From: an uncultured Senegalimassilia sp.
GTDB lineage: Bacteria; Actinomycetota; Coriobacteriia; Coriobacteriales; Eggerthellaceae
Direction of reading: 5' to 3'
Assembly: GCA_937925385.1 (NCBI GenBank)
Contig: CALEWN010000101.1
Location: 1-19,534, forward strand
DNA length: 19,534 bases
Below are positions 1-8,467 of the stretch, in pieces. Position numbers and translations under genes: made by a program. The notes beneath the pieces are model-generated. The model saw only the letters and a program-made list of their open reading frames with translations, did no database searches and was not told the DNA's origin. How positions within the stretch are numbered: the first letter of the stretch is position 1; each line of letters opens with the position of its first letter.

Positions 1-57
1 CATAGCGGGCGGTTTACTTGGCGCGGCTACGCGCGCGCCAGACTGAAGTCATTAAAG

Positions 58-92
58 AAAGGCCTGGAACGCATTTCGCGTTCCAGGCCTTC
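58..92 (-). terminator. Rho-independent terminator of the ArsB/NhaD-type transporter gene
   Basis: A perfect 14-bp stem (59-72 with 78-91) encloses a 5-nt loop. Read on the minus strand, the stem is followed by a T-rich run (TTTCTTTAAT). It lies about 180 bp downstream of the minus-strand transporter stop codon. The stretch between (93-270) holds two smaller GC-rich inverted repeats (about 151-168 and 247-262) and no convincing gene. Confidence 0.8.
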
Positions 93-270
93 GGGGCGGG
101 AAATCTCAGAGACGCCGCCAAAGTCAGCGAGCCCTGCGGTGCCCGGAATCCGCCTGAAGCAAGGCGGCATAGGCCTTTGAACCATGCCGCCGAAGCTGAA
201 GGCGAAGACCGGGTGCCAAAGGGCCCTGCGGCGTCGGGCAGTTCACCGGCCGGTAGGCCGGCGGAAGCGC

Positions 271-1545
271 TTAACCGCCCGGGAAGCGGATGACCATGTA
301 GATGGCGGCGATGGCCACCGTGAACAACATGATCGGGAAACCGCGTTTGAAGAACTGCATGAAGGTGATCTCATGCCCGAACTTCTTGCTGATATCGGAC
401 AGCACCACGTTGGCGGATGCGCCGATGAGCGTGCCGTTGCCGCCCAGGCAAGCGCCCAAGGACAGCGCCCACCACAGGGCCGTGCCGTCGAGGCCGTCGG
501 CCTCGAGCGTCAGGATGATGGGGATCATGGTTGCCACGAACGGGATGTTGTCCAGGAAGCTGGAGATGACGGCCGAGCCGAACAGCACCGCCAGCATGGT
601 GATCATGAGGTTGCCGCCCGTGACGTCGATAAGGCCCTGCGCCAGCATGCCGATGACGCCCGTTTCGGACATGGCGCCGACGATGATGAACAGGCCGGCG
701 AAGAAGCACAGCGTGGTCCATTCGACGCCGTGCAGCGCCTCTTCGATGCTTTCACCGGAGATGAGCAGGATCAAGCCGGCGGCGGCAAGCGCGATGACGC
801 AGGACTCCAAGCCGAGCGCGCCGTGGGTCATGAAGCCGACGACCACGAGGACGACCATGGCGACGCTGATGTGCAGCAGGCGGCGGTCCTTGATGTAGTC
901 GTTCTCGTCGAGCTCCATGATGGCCTTACGGTGCTCCTCGTTTGCCGAGATCTTACGGCCGTACATGACGTAGAACAGGCCGATGACGGCAGCCAGGATG
1001 ATGATGACCGCAGGCGCATCGTAGGCGATGAAGTCGGCGAAGGTGTAACCCGCGGCAGAGCCGATCATGATGTTGGGCGGGTCGCCGATGAGCGTTGCCG
1101 TGCCGCCGATGTTAGATGCCAGGAGCTGCGTCATGACGAACGGCACCGGGTCGATGTCGAGCAGGCGGCACACGGTGATGGTCATGGGGCCGATGAGCAG
1201 CACGGTGGTAACGTTGTCCAGGAAGGCGGACAGCACGGCCGTGAGCAGCACGAACAGCACCATGATGGTCCAAGGGTTGCCCTTCGCCACGCGCGCGCAC
1301 TTGATGGCCAAAAACTCGAACACGCCCGACTGCTTCACCACGGCCACGAACAGCATCATGCCGAACAGCACGCCGAGCGTGTTGAAGTCGATGTGCCCGA
1401 TAGCCGTTTCGAACGGCATGATGTGCAGGATGAGCAGCAACATGGCACCGGTGATGGCAACAAGCGCGCGATGCACCTTCTCGGTCATGATGGCGATCAT
1501 GGCCACCACGAAGATGGCGACGGAAATGATCTGGCTAGTATCCAT
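271..1545 (-). CDS. ArsB/NhaD-family (SLC13-like) ion transporter
   Basis: A 424-residue polytopic membrane protein of the ArsB/NhaD/CitMHS ion-transporter superfamily. Members move sodium/protons, arsenite or anions across the cytoplasmic membrane. The internal duplication typical of the fold is visible: SAFLDNVTTVLLIGPMTI and GGTATLIGDPPNIMIG in the first half are echoed by SSFLDNIPFVATMIPII and GGNGTLIGASANVV in the second. Roughly ten to twelve hydrophobic segments are separated by a charged cytoplasmic loop near residues 200-225. Length is normal for the family. The ATG at 1545 follows a GGTGGGA purine run. The gene is monocistronic and divergent from murT-gatD. Substrate cannot be read from sequence; no arsR or arsenate reductase gene lies nearby, so an arsenite role is unsupported. 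Confidence 0.85.
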   Translation of the reverse strand: MDTSQIISVAIFVVAMIAIMTEKVHRALVAITGAMLLLILHIMPFETAIGHIDFNTLGVLFGMMLFVAVVKQSGVFEFLAIKCARVAKGNPWTIMVLFVLLTAVLSAFLDNVTTVLLIGPMTITVCRLLDIDPVPFVMTQLLASNIGGTATLIGDPPNIMIGSAAGYTFADFIAYDAPAVIIILAAVIGLFYVMYGRKISANEEHRKAIMELDENDYIKDRRLLHISVAMVVLVVVGFMTHGALGLESCVIALAAAGLILLISGESIEEALHGVEWTTLCFFAGLFIIVGAMSETGVIGMLAQGLIDVTGGNLMITMLAVLFGSAVISSFLDNIPFVATMIPIILTLEADGLDGTALWWALSLGACLGGNGTLIGASANVVLSDISKKFGHEITFMQFFKRGFPIMLFTVAIAAIYMVIRFPGG

Positions 1546-1630
1546 ATCCCACCGCCTCGGTTACATTGTTTTCCACGGGTCCTTCTTTCTCCAAAGCGCG
1601 CGAAATCCTTATGCAATCGCGCAAAAATCC

Positions 1631-1636
1631 ACTATA
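1631..1636 (-). promoter_or_regulatory. Possible extended -10 element for the transporter gene
   Basis: On the minus strand the sequence reads TGCTATAGT, a TGn extended -10 with hexamer TATAGT, about 85 bp upstream of the transporter ATG. No good -35 hexamer sits at the expected distance, so the call rests on the extended -10 alone. Confidence 0.35.
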
Positions 1637-1772
1637 GCAAAACCCGATTTCACCATGCGGAACCATAGGGAAAGTTTCTCGTGTTTTAACGTTGAAAGGC
1701 AGCGATGTGCGGCGGCTGCCCGAGCGCGGGATATACTGGGCGCATGCATTTACGAAGGTAAGCGAGGAAACC

Positions 1773-3998
1773 ATGGGATTGAGATTCACCGCCGCCCGCG
1801 CCGTCAGCGGCGTCTCAACTTGGGGCTTGAAAAACGTGTTCCACCGCCCCGCCGCAAACTTCCCGGGCAAGATGGCCCTGTACGTGGACCCGCAGCTTAT
1901 CGCGCATCTGCGCGGCAAGCTCGATCGCGGCAGCGTGTGCGTGGTGGGGACCAACGGCAAGACCACCGTTTCCAACCTGCTTGCCGATGTGCTTGAAGCG
2001 TCGGGCCAGCGGGTCGTCTGCAACCGCACGGGCGCGAACCTGGATTCGGGCGTGTCCACGGCGTTGCTGCACGCCGACAAGGCCGACTGGGGCGTGTTCG
2101 AGTGCGACGAGCTGTGGCTGGCGAAGATTCTGCCGCAGCTGCGCGCGAACTACGTGGTGCTGCTCAACCTGTTCCGCGACCAGCTTGATCGCTGCGGCGA
2201 GATCGATCGCATCCAGGACAGCATCGTCAAGGCGCTGGGCAGCTCGCCTGAAACCGTGCTGGTATACAACGCCGACGACCCGCTGTGCGCGTCCATCGCC
2301 GACCGCGCCGGGCAGCTGCCGGGCCGCGAGGGCACGCGCTCCATCGCCTTCGGCGTGGCCGAGAGCATGGGCTTGGCGCAAAACACCGTCTCCGACGCCA
2401 CCATGTGCCAGCGCTGCTCCACCATGTTCGAATACGACTGGCGACAATACGGGCAGCTGGGCGAATGGCGTTGCCCGAACTGCGGCTTCGCGCGCCCTGC
2501 GCTGGATTTCGCCGCCGAAAATGTGCAGCTGGGAGTTAACGGGCTGGCGTTCTCGCTTGCCAAGCCCGGCGCCGGCGATGCCGGGCGCGAAGGGGCGTTC
2601 TCGGTGAGCGCCCGCTTCAGCGGCGCCTACATGGTGTACAACCCTGCCGCCGTGAGCGTTGCCGCAAGCTTGCTGGGATGCACGAACGTGGCGCTACAGA
2701 AGGCCATCGACGCGTTCGACCCGCAAAACGGACGCCTGCAGACCTACGACCTTGCCGGCCGCCGCGTCCTGCTGAACCTGGCGAAGAACCCCACCGGCTT
2801 CAACCAGAACCTCAAGATCGTGGCGCAGGACCAAGCGCCGAAGGTGGTGGCCTTCTTCATCAACGACAAGGAGGCCGACGGGCGCGACGTGTCGTGGCTG
2901 TGGGACATCGACTTCGAGGAGCTGGCGCAGGCGGGCCCGCTGACGGCATACGCCGGAGGCATCCGAGGGCGCGACATGGCCGTGCGCCTGAAGTATGCCG
3001 GCATAGACGCCCAAACCGTTGACAACGCCGACGACCTGCTGCATCGCATCGCGCAGCAGCCGCGCGAGGTGAGCGCGTACATCATCGCGAACTACACGTC
3101 GCTGCCGGGGTGCAAGGCCGCGCTGGACGCAGCCGTGGCCGCAGGCGGCGAAGTCGAGCCTGCCGCGGGAGAGGCGCCCGCACCGCGCGATTTCGGGACG
3201 CAGGGCGGCAGTGCGCCGGCCGGCGAAGATGCGGCGAACGGCCAGCACCCCGTGGTCATCGCGCACCTGTTCCCCGACCTGCTGAACCTGTACGGCGACG
3301 GCGGCAACGTGCGCGTGCTGCAGCAGCGCCTGACATGGCGCGGCATCCCCGTGGAGATTCGCCGCGTGAACCACGGCGACGCCATCGACCTTTCCGGCGT
3401 CGACCTAATCATGATGGGCGGCAGCCCCGATCGCGAGCAGAAGCTGGCCAGCGCCGACATCGTGGCCATGCGCGACCAGCTTGACGCATACGTGCAGGAC
3501 ATGGGCCCGCTGCTGGCCATTTGCGGCAGCTACCAGATGCTGGGCCGCGAGTGGCTGGTGGACGGCGAGAAGGTGCCCGGCCTGGGCCTGGTGGGCATGG
3601 CCACGGGGCGCCCCGGCACCTCGGGCGATCGACTGGTGAACAACATCGCGCTGCGCAGCCCTTTGGCCGACGAGCCCGTGGTGGGCTACGAAAACCACGC
3701 AGGCCGCACCTACCTCGACGAGGGCGTGGAGCCGTTCGGCACCGTTGTCTCGAACACGGGCCTGGGCAACAACGAGGAGACCAAACAGGACGGCGTGCGC
3801 TACAAGAACGTGCTGGGCACGTACCTGCACGGCCCGCTTCTGGCGAAGAACCCGCAGATCGCGGACTGGCTGCTGGCCCGCGCGCTTGAGCGCAACGCCA
3901 AGCGCACCGGGCAATCCCTGATCGAGCTGACGCCGCTTGACGATGCGCCCGAGAAAGCCGCAAACGCCTTCATGTGCGACAAGCTGGGAGCAAAGTAG
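1773..3998 (+). CDS. murT-gatD: Fused MurT-GatD: lipid II isoglutaminyl synthase, both subunits in one chain
   Basis: A 741-residue fusion of the two subunits that amidate the alpha-carboxyl of D-glutamate in lipid II. Residues 1-455 are MurT: Mur-ligase P-loop GTNGKTT at 59-65, a zinc-ribbon pair C212-x2-C215 and C234-x2-C237, and a C-terminal Mur-ligase domain. A low-complexity Ala/Gly/Pro-rich linker (about 456-492) leads into GatD (about 493-741), a class I glutamine amidotransferase with nucleophile C584 in AICGSYQ and catalytic H686 in YLHG. GatD supplies ammonia from glutamine and MurT activates the carboxylate with ATP. In most bacteria these are separate, adjacent genes. The start at 1773 is chosen because GLRF begins the domain and GAGGAAA lies just upstream; the frame is open from 1692, but the added residues look untranslated. 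A TATACT at 1732-1737 may be the -10. Confidence 0.9.
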   Translation: MGLRFTAARAVSGVSTWGLKNVFHRPAANFPGKMALYVDPQLIAHLRGKLDRGSVCVVGTNGKTTVSNLLADVLEASGQRVVCNRTGANLDSGVSTALLHADKADWGVFECDELWLAKILPQLRANYVVLLNLFRDQLDRCGEIDRIQDSIVKALGSSPETVLVYNADDPLCASIADRAGQLPGREGTRSIAFGVAESMGLAQNTVSDATMCQRCSTMFEYDWRQYGQLGEWRCPNCGFARPALDFAAENVQLGVNGLAFSLAKPGAGDAGREGAFSVSARFSGAYMVYNPAAVSVAASLLGCTNVALQKAIDAFDPQNGRLQTYDLAGRRVLLNLAKNPTGFNQNLKIVAQDQAPKVVAFFINDKEADGRDVSWLWDIDFEELAQAGPLTAYAGGIRGRDMAVRLKYAGIDAQTVDNADDLLHRIAQQPREVSAYIIANYTSLPGCKAALDAAVAAGGEVEPAAGEAPAPRDFGTQGGSAPAGEDAANGQHPVVIAHLFPDLLNLYGDGGNVRVLQQRLTWRGIPVEIRRVNHGDAIDLSGVDLIMMGGSPDREQKLASADIVAMRDQLDAYVQDMGPLLAICGSYQMLGREWLVDGEKVPGLGLVGMATGRPGTSGDRLVNNIALRSPLADEPVVGYENHAGRTYLDEGVEPFGTVVSNTGLGNNEETKQDGVRYKNVLGTYLHGPLLAKNPQIADWLLARALERNAKRTGQSLIELTPLDDAPEKAANAFMCDKLGAK

Positions 3999-4123
3999 CG
4001 GCAGGTCGCCGAGCGCAGGCAGGCGCGGAAGCGGCCCGGCTGAGGACGAACATGAGCGGGCGGGTATGTTGCCTAGCCCGCAAACGGACGCGGAAGCGCC
4101 CACCAGCCTGCAAGCGAACGCAA

Positions 4124-4185
4124 AAGCGCGGCGCTGGCCCTATGCGAGGGAAACGCATGGGAGCCGGCGCCGCGCTTTTTTTGTT
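4124..4185 (+). terminator. Rho-independent terminator after murT-gatD
   Basis: A 15-bp stem (4124-4138 with 4163-4177, one G-U-type mismatch) is followed directly by a run of seven Ts and then GTTT. The loop contains a smaller nested ATGCG/CGCAT hairpin. It sits 125 bp downstream of the murT-gatD stop; the intervening 3999-4123 shows no gene. Confidence 0.8.
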
Positions 4186-4210
4186 TGGGAGTGATTTCGG
4201 AAAAAAGAAA

Positions 4211-4238
4211 GCGGGCCGGACATTGCTGCCCGGCCCGC
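4211..4238 (-). terminator. Rho-independent terminator of tRNA-Thr
   Basis: GCGGGCCGG pairs with CCGGCCCGC around a 10-nt loop. On the minus strand the stem is followed by TTTCTTTTTT. It begins about 10 nt after the encoded CCA of the tRNA. Confidence 0.8.
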
Positions 4239-4247
4239 GTACATTCG

Positions 4248-4323
4248 TGGAGCCAACGACCGGATTCGAACCGGTGACCTGCGCTTTACGAGAGCGCTGC
4301 TCTACCAGCTGAGCCACGTTGGC
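4248..4323 (-). tRNA. tRNA-Thr (anticodon CGT)
   Basis: The minus strand folds into a complete cloverleaf: acceptor GCCAACG/CGTTGGC, D stem GCTC/GAGC, anticodon stem GCGCT/AGCGC with loop CTCGTAA (anticodon CGT, reading ACG), and T stem ACCGG/CCGGT with loop TTCGAAT. The discriminator base is T. The CCA end is encoded (4248-4250). It has its own promoter and terminator, so it is a stand-alone transcription unit. Confidence 0.95.
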
Positions 4324-4352
4324 ACACGGCTTCTTGCGAAGCGCGAATATGA

Positions 4353-4381
4353 ACTATACCGAAGAGCCCGCCGTTTCGCAA
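4353..4381 (-). promoter_or_regulatory. Sigma-70-type promoter of tRNA-Thr
   Basis: On the minus strand, TTGCGA (4376-4381) and TATAGT (4353-4358) are separated by exactly 17 nt. The -10 lies about 30 nt before the first tRNA base, as expected for a tRNA with a short leader. Confidence 0.75.
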
Positions 4382-4540
4382 GGGGCAAAAGCAACTTTTC
4401 GGGCGAAGGAGCGGGCATTCGCCGTTTCTCCACAGGCTTGCATCCTAGTGTTGCGGCCCTCGAGAGCCGCACAGGCACATTCCCTATCGCTGCGGCCGTC
4501 GCACCCGAGAACCGCCTCGGCGCACAGCTTCGCCGCCTAC

Positions 4541-5029
4541 TTATTCCTCGTCTTCGGGGGCCTTCACCACCAGCACGGGGACCTGGGCCTCGCGCAGCAC
4601 ATAGCTGCTGACGCTGCCCAGCATGCCGCGCAGAGCGCCCAGACCGCGGCTGCCCATGATGATGAGCCCGCAGCCGTTCTCCTGCGCGTACTTCACGATT
4701 TGGTCGCCCGGGTGCACCTCGGGCAGCAGGCAGACGCGTTTCTCGTTCATGAGCGGGCGGATCGCCCCGTCGACCTGCGCATGCAGGCGTTCGGACGCTT
4801 CCTCCGTTGCCTCCTCCATGGCTTCTTGCATGCCCATGGGGACGACGCTTTCGGTCAAATCCACGCCGCGAGCCTCGAGTTTGGCCACGGCGGTTCGCTC
4901 CAGGTCGACGATTTGGACGACATGCAGTGCAAGCCCGGCGTCCTCCTTCGCGAAGCGCACGGCCTCGTCAAGCGCTGCACAAGCGGAATCGGACCCGTCG
5001 AACGGGACCATAACGGCATCGTAGAGCAT
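4541..5029 (-). CDS. UspA-family universal stress protein
   Basis: A single-domain, 162-residue universal stress protein of the alpha/beta nucleotide-binding fold. The start reads MLYDAVMVPFDGSDSACAA, the usual first strand and loop. The C-terminal half carries the ATP-binding signature as GSRGLGALRGMLGSVS; spacing between the second glycine and the final GS is one residue shorter than the textbook G-x2-G-x9-G-(S/T). Length is normal. The ATG at 5029 has a strong ribosome binding site (AAGGGGGT). The gene is monocistronic, minus strand, between tRNA-Thr and the APC permease. Usp proteins act in the cytoplasm in stress survival or nucleotide sensing; the specific role is unknown. A GCGGC/GCCGC inverted repeat near 4453-4470 lies downstream but lacks a T run. 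Confidence 0.88.
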   Translation of the reverse strand: MLYDAVMVPFDGSDSACAALDEAVRFAKEDAGLALHVVQIVDLERTAVAKLEARGVDLTESVVPMGMQEAMEEATEEASERLHAQVDGAIRPLMNEKRVCLLPEVHPGDQIVKYAQENGCGLIIMGSRGLGALRGMLGSVSSYVLREAQVPVLVVKAPEDEE

Positions 5030-5357
5030 TGCAACCCCCTTCTTTCACCGGTTGAACCTGGCAAGGCAAGGCGACGTAGCGCGTTGCGACGAACATCGAA
5101 CGCTATGCCGCTGCCGCGCATCCCCGGCAACCGCGCGTGCATCCCCGCGTGTAGCACGTGTTCCGCAGGCCGCTGAGGCGACTCAGCGCGAAAGCGCCAC
5201 GGACCCTTCCCCATCAGGCTTTATCCCCAGTATAGCAAGAAGCCCCGCGGCAATCGCCGCAGGGCTTCCGCAAACGCCGCTCGCGCAAACGGCGTTGCCA
5301 TGTTGTAACGTTTCGCGTGCGCCGGGCGAACCGCCCCACGCGCAAACGAAATGTCGG
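5030..5357. other. Intergenic region between the Usp gene and the APC permease gene
   Basis: This 328-bp stretch holds the ribosome binding site of the Usp gene at its left end and one strong hairpin near 5239-5268. The GC-rich remainder shows no start-plus-ribosome-site combination that would support a gene, and I could not pick out a promoter with confidence. Confidence 0.5.
5239..5268 (-). terminator. Probable terminator hairpin after the APC permease gene
   Basis: GAAGCCC and GCGGC pair with GCCGC and GGGCTTC with a single C/A mismatch, giving a 12-bp stem and 4-nt loop about 90 bp downstream of the permease stop. On the minus strand only TTGCTAT follows, so the T run is weak and efficiency is doubtful. 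Confidence 0.5.
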
Positions 5358-6758
5358 CTACACCTCGAGGTGCTTGAACGCCTCGGGGACCTCCTTGAAG
5401 CCCTTCGACTTCACGGCACCGACGATCAGGCCGATGATCAGCCACACGATGCCGACGATGTAGGTCATCGTCTCGAAGCCGGTGAACACGTACACCAGGA
5501 TGCCGATGCCTATCCAGGGGCAGATCAGGTACTTCACGATGTCGCCGAAGGTGTTGCGCTTCTTCTCGCGGATGAAGAAGAACAGGAACACGGCGAAGTT
5601 CAGCAGGATGAACGAGGCCAGGGCGCCGAAGTTCACCAGGCCGGCCAGCTGGGTCATCTTGTCGCCCATGGGGATGGACAGGCACAGGGTGACCGCGCCC
5701 AGGAACACGGCGGAGAACCAGGGGGTCTGGTACTTCGGGTGAACCTTGCCGAAGACCTTCGGAATAACGCCGTCGCGGCCCATGGAGAACAGCAGGCGCG
5801 AGGAGGCCATCTGGGCGTTCATGATGTTGGCGATGCCGATGGCGATGATGTTGATGATCAGCATGATCTTGTAGAAGACCGGGCCGCCCACCAGCATGAC
5901 GGAGTCGAAGAAGCCCATGTCGGGATCGGTGTTGGCCCAGTCAGGCTGCACGATGGCGGCGATGTAGGTCTGGGCGACGAACACGACGATGATGGCGCAC
6001 AGGGCGATCAGGATGCCGCGGCCGATGTTCTTCTCAGGCTCGTGGGTTTCCTCAGCCAGCGTGGACATGCCGTCGAAGCCCAGGAAGGAAAGCGCGGCCA
6101 GCGAGATGCCGGCGGCGATGAAGTGGGCGTCGACCTGGCCTTCCTGATAAATCGGGTCGAGGACGAAGGCGCCGGCGCCGCCGCCGCCCATGATGAAGTT
6201 GCAGCCGAGCGCGATGAACGCGATGACGGCCAGAACCTCGATGACGAAGATGACCCAGTCAACGCCGCGGCTCATCTGGATGCCGCGGATGTTCACGAAC
6301 GTGTTGAAGGCGATGAAGACCACGGCCCACAGCCACGCCGGGCTGTTGGGAATCAACGCGACGCCCCAGTTCATGACCATGACGATGAGCAGGGACGGGA
6401 CCAGGATGTAGTCCAGCAGGATCAGCCAGCCGGCGATGAAGCCGACGTGCGGGTTGATGCCGCGCTGCACGTAAGAGTACACGGAGCCGGCGATCGGGAA
6501 GCGACCGGACATGCGCATGTAGCTCATAGCGGTGAACATGATGGCCACGAAGCCGATGATGTAGACCAGCGGCGTCATGCCGTGGCTGTTCAGCTGGATG
6601 GAGCCGAAGATGGATTGCGGGGCGATGATGACCATGAACAGGACGCCGTACATCACCACGTCCCAAAGGCCCATCCCGCGGCGCAGCTCCTGCTTGTAGC
6701 CGAACTGCTCGATGTTGTCCCCGGCGTTACCCTTCGCCGGAGCTTTCTGCTCTGCCAT
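5358..6758 (-). CDS. APC-superfamily amino acid/polyamine permease
   Basis: A 466-residue integral membrane protein with about twelve hydrophobic segments, typical of the amino acid-polyamine-organocation superfamily. After a soluble N-terminus (about 30 residues) the first helix begins GMGLWDVVMYGV. The conserved helix 2-3 region appears as SYMRMSGRFPIAGSVYSYV, and the helix 6-7 region as AALSFLGFDGMSTLAEE followed by HEPEKNIGRGI; the latter FGFD/E-type loop is shared with PuuP-like importers. The ATG at 6758 follows AGGAAAGGG. It stands alone on the minus strand with a candidate terminator downstream. It should import an amino acid or polyamine by cation symport or exchange; the substrate is not determinable here. 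Confidence 0.85.
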   Translation of the reverse strand: MAEQKAPAKGNAGDNIEQFGYKQELRRGMGLWDVVMYGVLFMVIIAPQSIFGSIQLNSHGMTPLVYIIGFVAIMFTAMSYMRMSGRFPIAGSVYSYVQRGINPHVGFIAGWLILLDYILVPSLLIVMVMNWGVALIPNSPAWLWAVVFIAFNTFVNIRGIQMSRGVDWVIFVIEVLAVIAFIALGCNFIMGGGGAGAFVLDPIYQEGQVDAHFIAAGISLAALSFLGFDGMSTLAEETHEPEKNIGRGILIALCAIIVVFVAQTYIAAIVQPDWANTDPDMGFFDSVMLVGGPVFYKIMLIINIIAIGIANIMNAQMASSRLLFSMGRDGVIPKVFGKVHPKYQTPWFSAVFLGAVTLCLSIPMGDKMTQLAGLVNFGALASFILLNFAVFLFFFIREKKRNTFGDIVKYLICPWIGIGILVYVFTGFETMTYIVGIVWLIIGLIVGAVKSKGFKEVPEAFKHLEV

Positions 6759-6843
6759 TTCCCTTTCCTCTCTTTCTTGCAGGGGAAAACAAGCATTGCG
6801 CAGGGCCAGGAGCGCGATTCCCGGCTCTACGCAATAGCCCGTA

Positions 6844-6859
6844 CTTTAGCACGTTAAAG
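6844..6859. promoter_or_regulatory. Inverted repeat, possible operator of the permease gene
   Basis: CTTTA and TAAAG form perfect half-sites separated by 6 nt, 86 bp upstream of the permease ATG in otherwise GC-rich DNA. The position fits an operator overlapping the promoter; nothing identifies the regulator. Confidence 0.25.
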
Positions 6860-6946
6860 CGCAGGAGTAGGGAGAATATGGCAATTCCTAGCGATGCCGT
6901 ACGTCATTTTGGGGCTGAAAGACGCCTTTGCACGCGCGCAAGGCAC

Positions 6947-6985
6947 GAAAAAGACCCGATTTCCTGGGGAAACCGGGTCTTTTTC
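6947..6985 (-). terminator. Terminator downstream of the acetamidase/formamidase-family gene
   Basis: A perfect 12-bp stem, GAAAAAGACCCG with CGGGTCTTTTTC, encloses a 15-nt loop. A-rich and T-rich ends mean it can work on either strand. Orientation favours the minus-strand hydrolase gene ending at 7196, about 210 bp away; the neighbouring permease gene starts on its other side. Confidence 0.7.
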
Positions 6986-7195
6986 ATCAAATGTTGAAGT
7001 TTACGGCAATGGCATTGCCGTCCAATTTCACGTTCGCTCGCTAAGGCTAACGGTAGATTTCCGGCGATAAACGGTTGCGCGAGCGCGTAGGATTTTGCAC
7101 ATTGCGCGCTGCGATCCGGCCATATCTTGCCGTTTGACCGGAAGCGCCTTACCGCCGCAAACGATCACCGCGTCCGCGAGCCGACCGGCCAGCGC

Positions 7196-8107
7196 CTACG
7201 GCTGCGGGATCAGAACGGGGAACTCGGACAGCTTCGGCGTCCCAATGCGCAGCGACACGTCGACCTCGCACGGCTCGCAGCCCTGGCTCACCTCGACGTC
7301 GCTTTGCACGGACATGTACATGTAGGTTTCCACGGCGTCCCAACCGGTGACGCGCATCAGCAGACGCTGCAGCTCCTTCGAACCGTTCATGAGCGCCTGC
7401 TCGTAGTGGGTGCCGCTGCAGTTCACGTACCACTTGCCGTCGGGGCCGAAGGTCTCGAGCACCGGCCAGTTCAACTCGAAATCCTTCACCAGCTGCACGC
7501 GAACGGTGATTTCAGCGGGGATCTCGATGCCGGTGCCGCACAGCTCGGCGTCGCCCATGGTGGCGTGCACGTCGCCCATCTGCAGAAGCGCGCCGGGAAC
7601 GCGCACGGGGAAGTACAGGCGCGTGCCCTTGGGGATCTTCTTGTTGTCCATGTTGCCGCCGTGGCTGCCCACGAAGCCGTCGATGACGTCGGGGCCGGAG
7701 GGCGCGGTGCCGATGACGCCGATCATGGGGTTGATCGGGAAGCTGACCTGGTTGAACGTGGCCATGCCGTCCTTGATGGGGATCTTTTTGGTGCGATAGC
7801 CGGTGGTCTCGAACAGCGGGCCGCAGTGGTCGTCGGTGGCGATGGTGCCCTCGTCGGCCACCTTCACCTCGTAGATGTCGACCACGAGCACGTCGCCGGG
7901 CTCGGCACCCTCGATGTAGACGGGGCCTGCGGCGGGATTGGCGAAGCCATAGGTGTAATCCAGGTCGGCCATGGTGGTGTTCTCGTCGGGAATGCGGTTG
8001 CTGAAGCAGTCCTGCGTGTTGAACTGCAGCACCTCGCCGGGCTTGGCCGTGGCGCAAGGCTTGTTGTCCTTGGAGAATTCGTAAACCTGATCGGTGATGA
8101 TCTGCAT
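7196..8107 (-). CDS. Acetamidase/formamidase (FmdA/AmdA) family protein
   Basis: A 303-residue cytoplasmic hydrolase of the FmdA/AmdA family, which releases ammonia from small amides such as formamide or acetamide. Family landmarks are GPVYIEGAEPGDVLVVDI (about residues 68-85), APSGPDVIDGFVGSHGGNMD in the middle, and GDVHATMGDAELCGTGIE, the metal/active-site segment. Length matches the family. The frame is open from 8200, but the ATG at 8107 is preferred because GAAGGGGGC lies just upstream and the protein starts cleanly at MQIITDQVYEF; the upstream extension is low-complexity. It is a single minus-strand gene with a terminator about 210 bp downstream. No amide transporter or urease genes are adjacent, so the physiological amide is unknown. 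Confidence 0.85.
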   Translation of the reverse strand: MQIITDQVYEFSKDNKPCATAKPGEVLQFNTQDCFSNRIPDENTTMADLDYTYGFANPAAGPVYIEGAEPGDVLVVDIYEVKVADEGTIATDDHCGPLFETTGYRTKKIPIKDGMATFNQVSFPINPMIGVIGTAPSGPDVIDGFVGSHGGNMDNKKIPKGTRLYFPVRVPGALLQMGDVHATMGDAELCGTGIEIPAEITVRVQLVKDFELNWPVLETFGPDGKWYVNCSGTHYEQALMNGSKELQRLLMRVTGWDAVETYMYMSVQSDVEVSQGCEPCEVDVSLRIGTPKLSEFPVLIPQP

Positions 8108-8467
8108 GATGCCCCCTTCTTCATGGTTGCGAACGCGGCATGCCGCCGTTTCGAGCGATTGTACGCCAACGGCCGCAGGCGCGCCACGGCAGGCGCGCAA
8201 CGGCGGGGCAAGCTCGACGGCTGGGCGAAGGAGGCGGGTGCAAGAGGAGCACTCGGAAGGCGGCGACCGCGCAAGGCAGGCTCAGCCCCCGACGCGAAAG
8301 CGGCGAGCAGGTAAGGGTCACCCCACGCCGGGCGGCAGCCCGGCAAGGCGGACGCAGCGCGCGACCCCAAAAGAGGCAAAGTGAGGAGCTTGCCGCAAAC
8401 GCAAAAAAGGCGTGCCTCCACATACGGAAGCACGCCCCCTTCGACGTGTTATATAGGTACGCGAGGG
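8108..8467. other. Intergenic region between the selenium operon and the amidase gene
   Basis: This 360-bp GC-rich stretch carries the amidase ribosome binding site at its left end and the terminator of the selenium operon at 8403-8436. Several frames are open across it on both strands, but their predicted products are Arg/Ala/Pro-rich and lack family features, as expected for noncoding high-GC DNA. No promoter could be picked out with confidence. Confidence 0.5.
8403..8436 (-). terminator. Rho-independent terminator of the yedE-tusA-DUF3343 operon
   Basis: GGCGTGC (8409-8415) pairs with GCACGCC (8430-8436), extended by inner TCC/GGA pairing. On the minus strand the stem is followed immediately by six Ts. 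It lies about 30 bp downstream of the last gene of the operon. Confidence 0.85.

Larger units (their letters stand above)
6759..7195. other. Intergenic region upstream of the APC permease gene
   Basis: No gene is supported in this 437-bp stretch. It carries the permease ribosome binding site, an inverted repeat CTTTA-N6-TAAAG at 6844-6859 that could be an operator of the permease gene, a strong terminator hairpin (6947-6985), and TTGC-N6-GCAA near 6928-6941. Frames open through the region lack ribosome sites and recognisable protein character. Confidence 0.5.

Noticed and set aside
184..1668. Long plus-strand open frame of 494 codons opposite the transporter gene
   Set aside because: The product is His/Asp/Glu/Gln-rich low-complexity sequence, the antisense reading of a hydrophobic membrane protein in high-GC DNA. 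The minus strand shows a clear transporter.
5052..6857. Plus-strand open frame of 601 codons opposite the APC permease
   Set aside because: Asp/His/Gln-rich antisense shadow of a membrane protein; no ribosome site or family features.
7127..8314. Plus-strand open frame of 395 codons opposite the amidase
   Set aside because: Composition typical of an antisense shadow; the minus strand has unmistakable FmdA/AmdA motifs and a good start.
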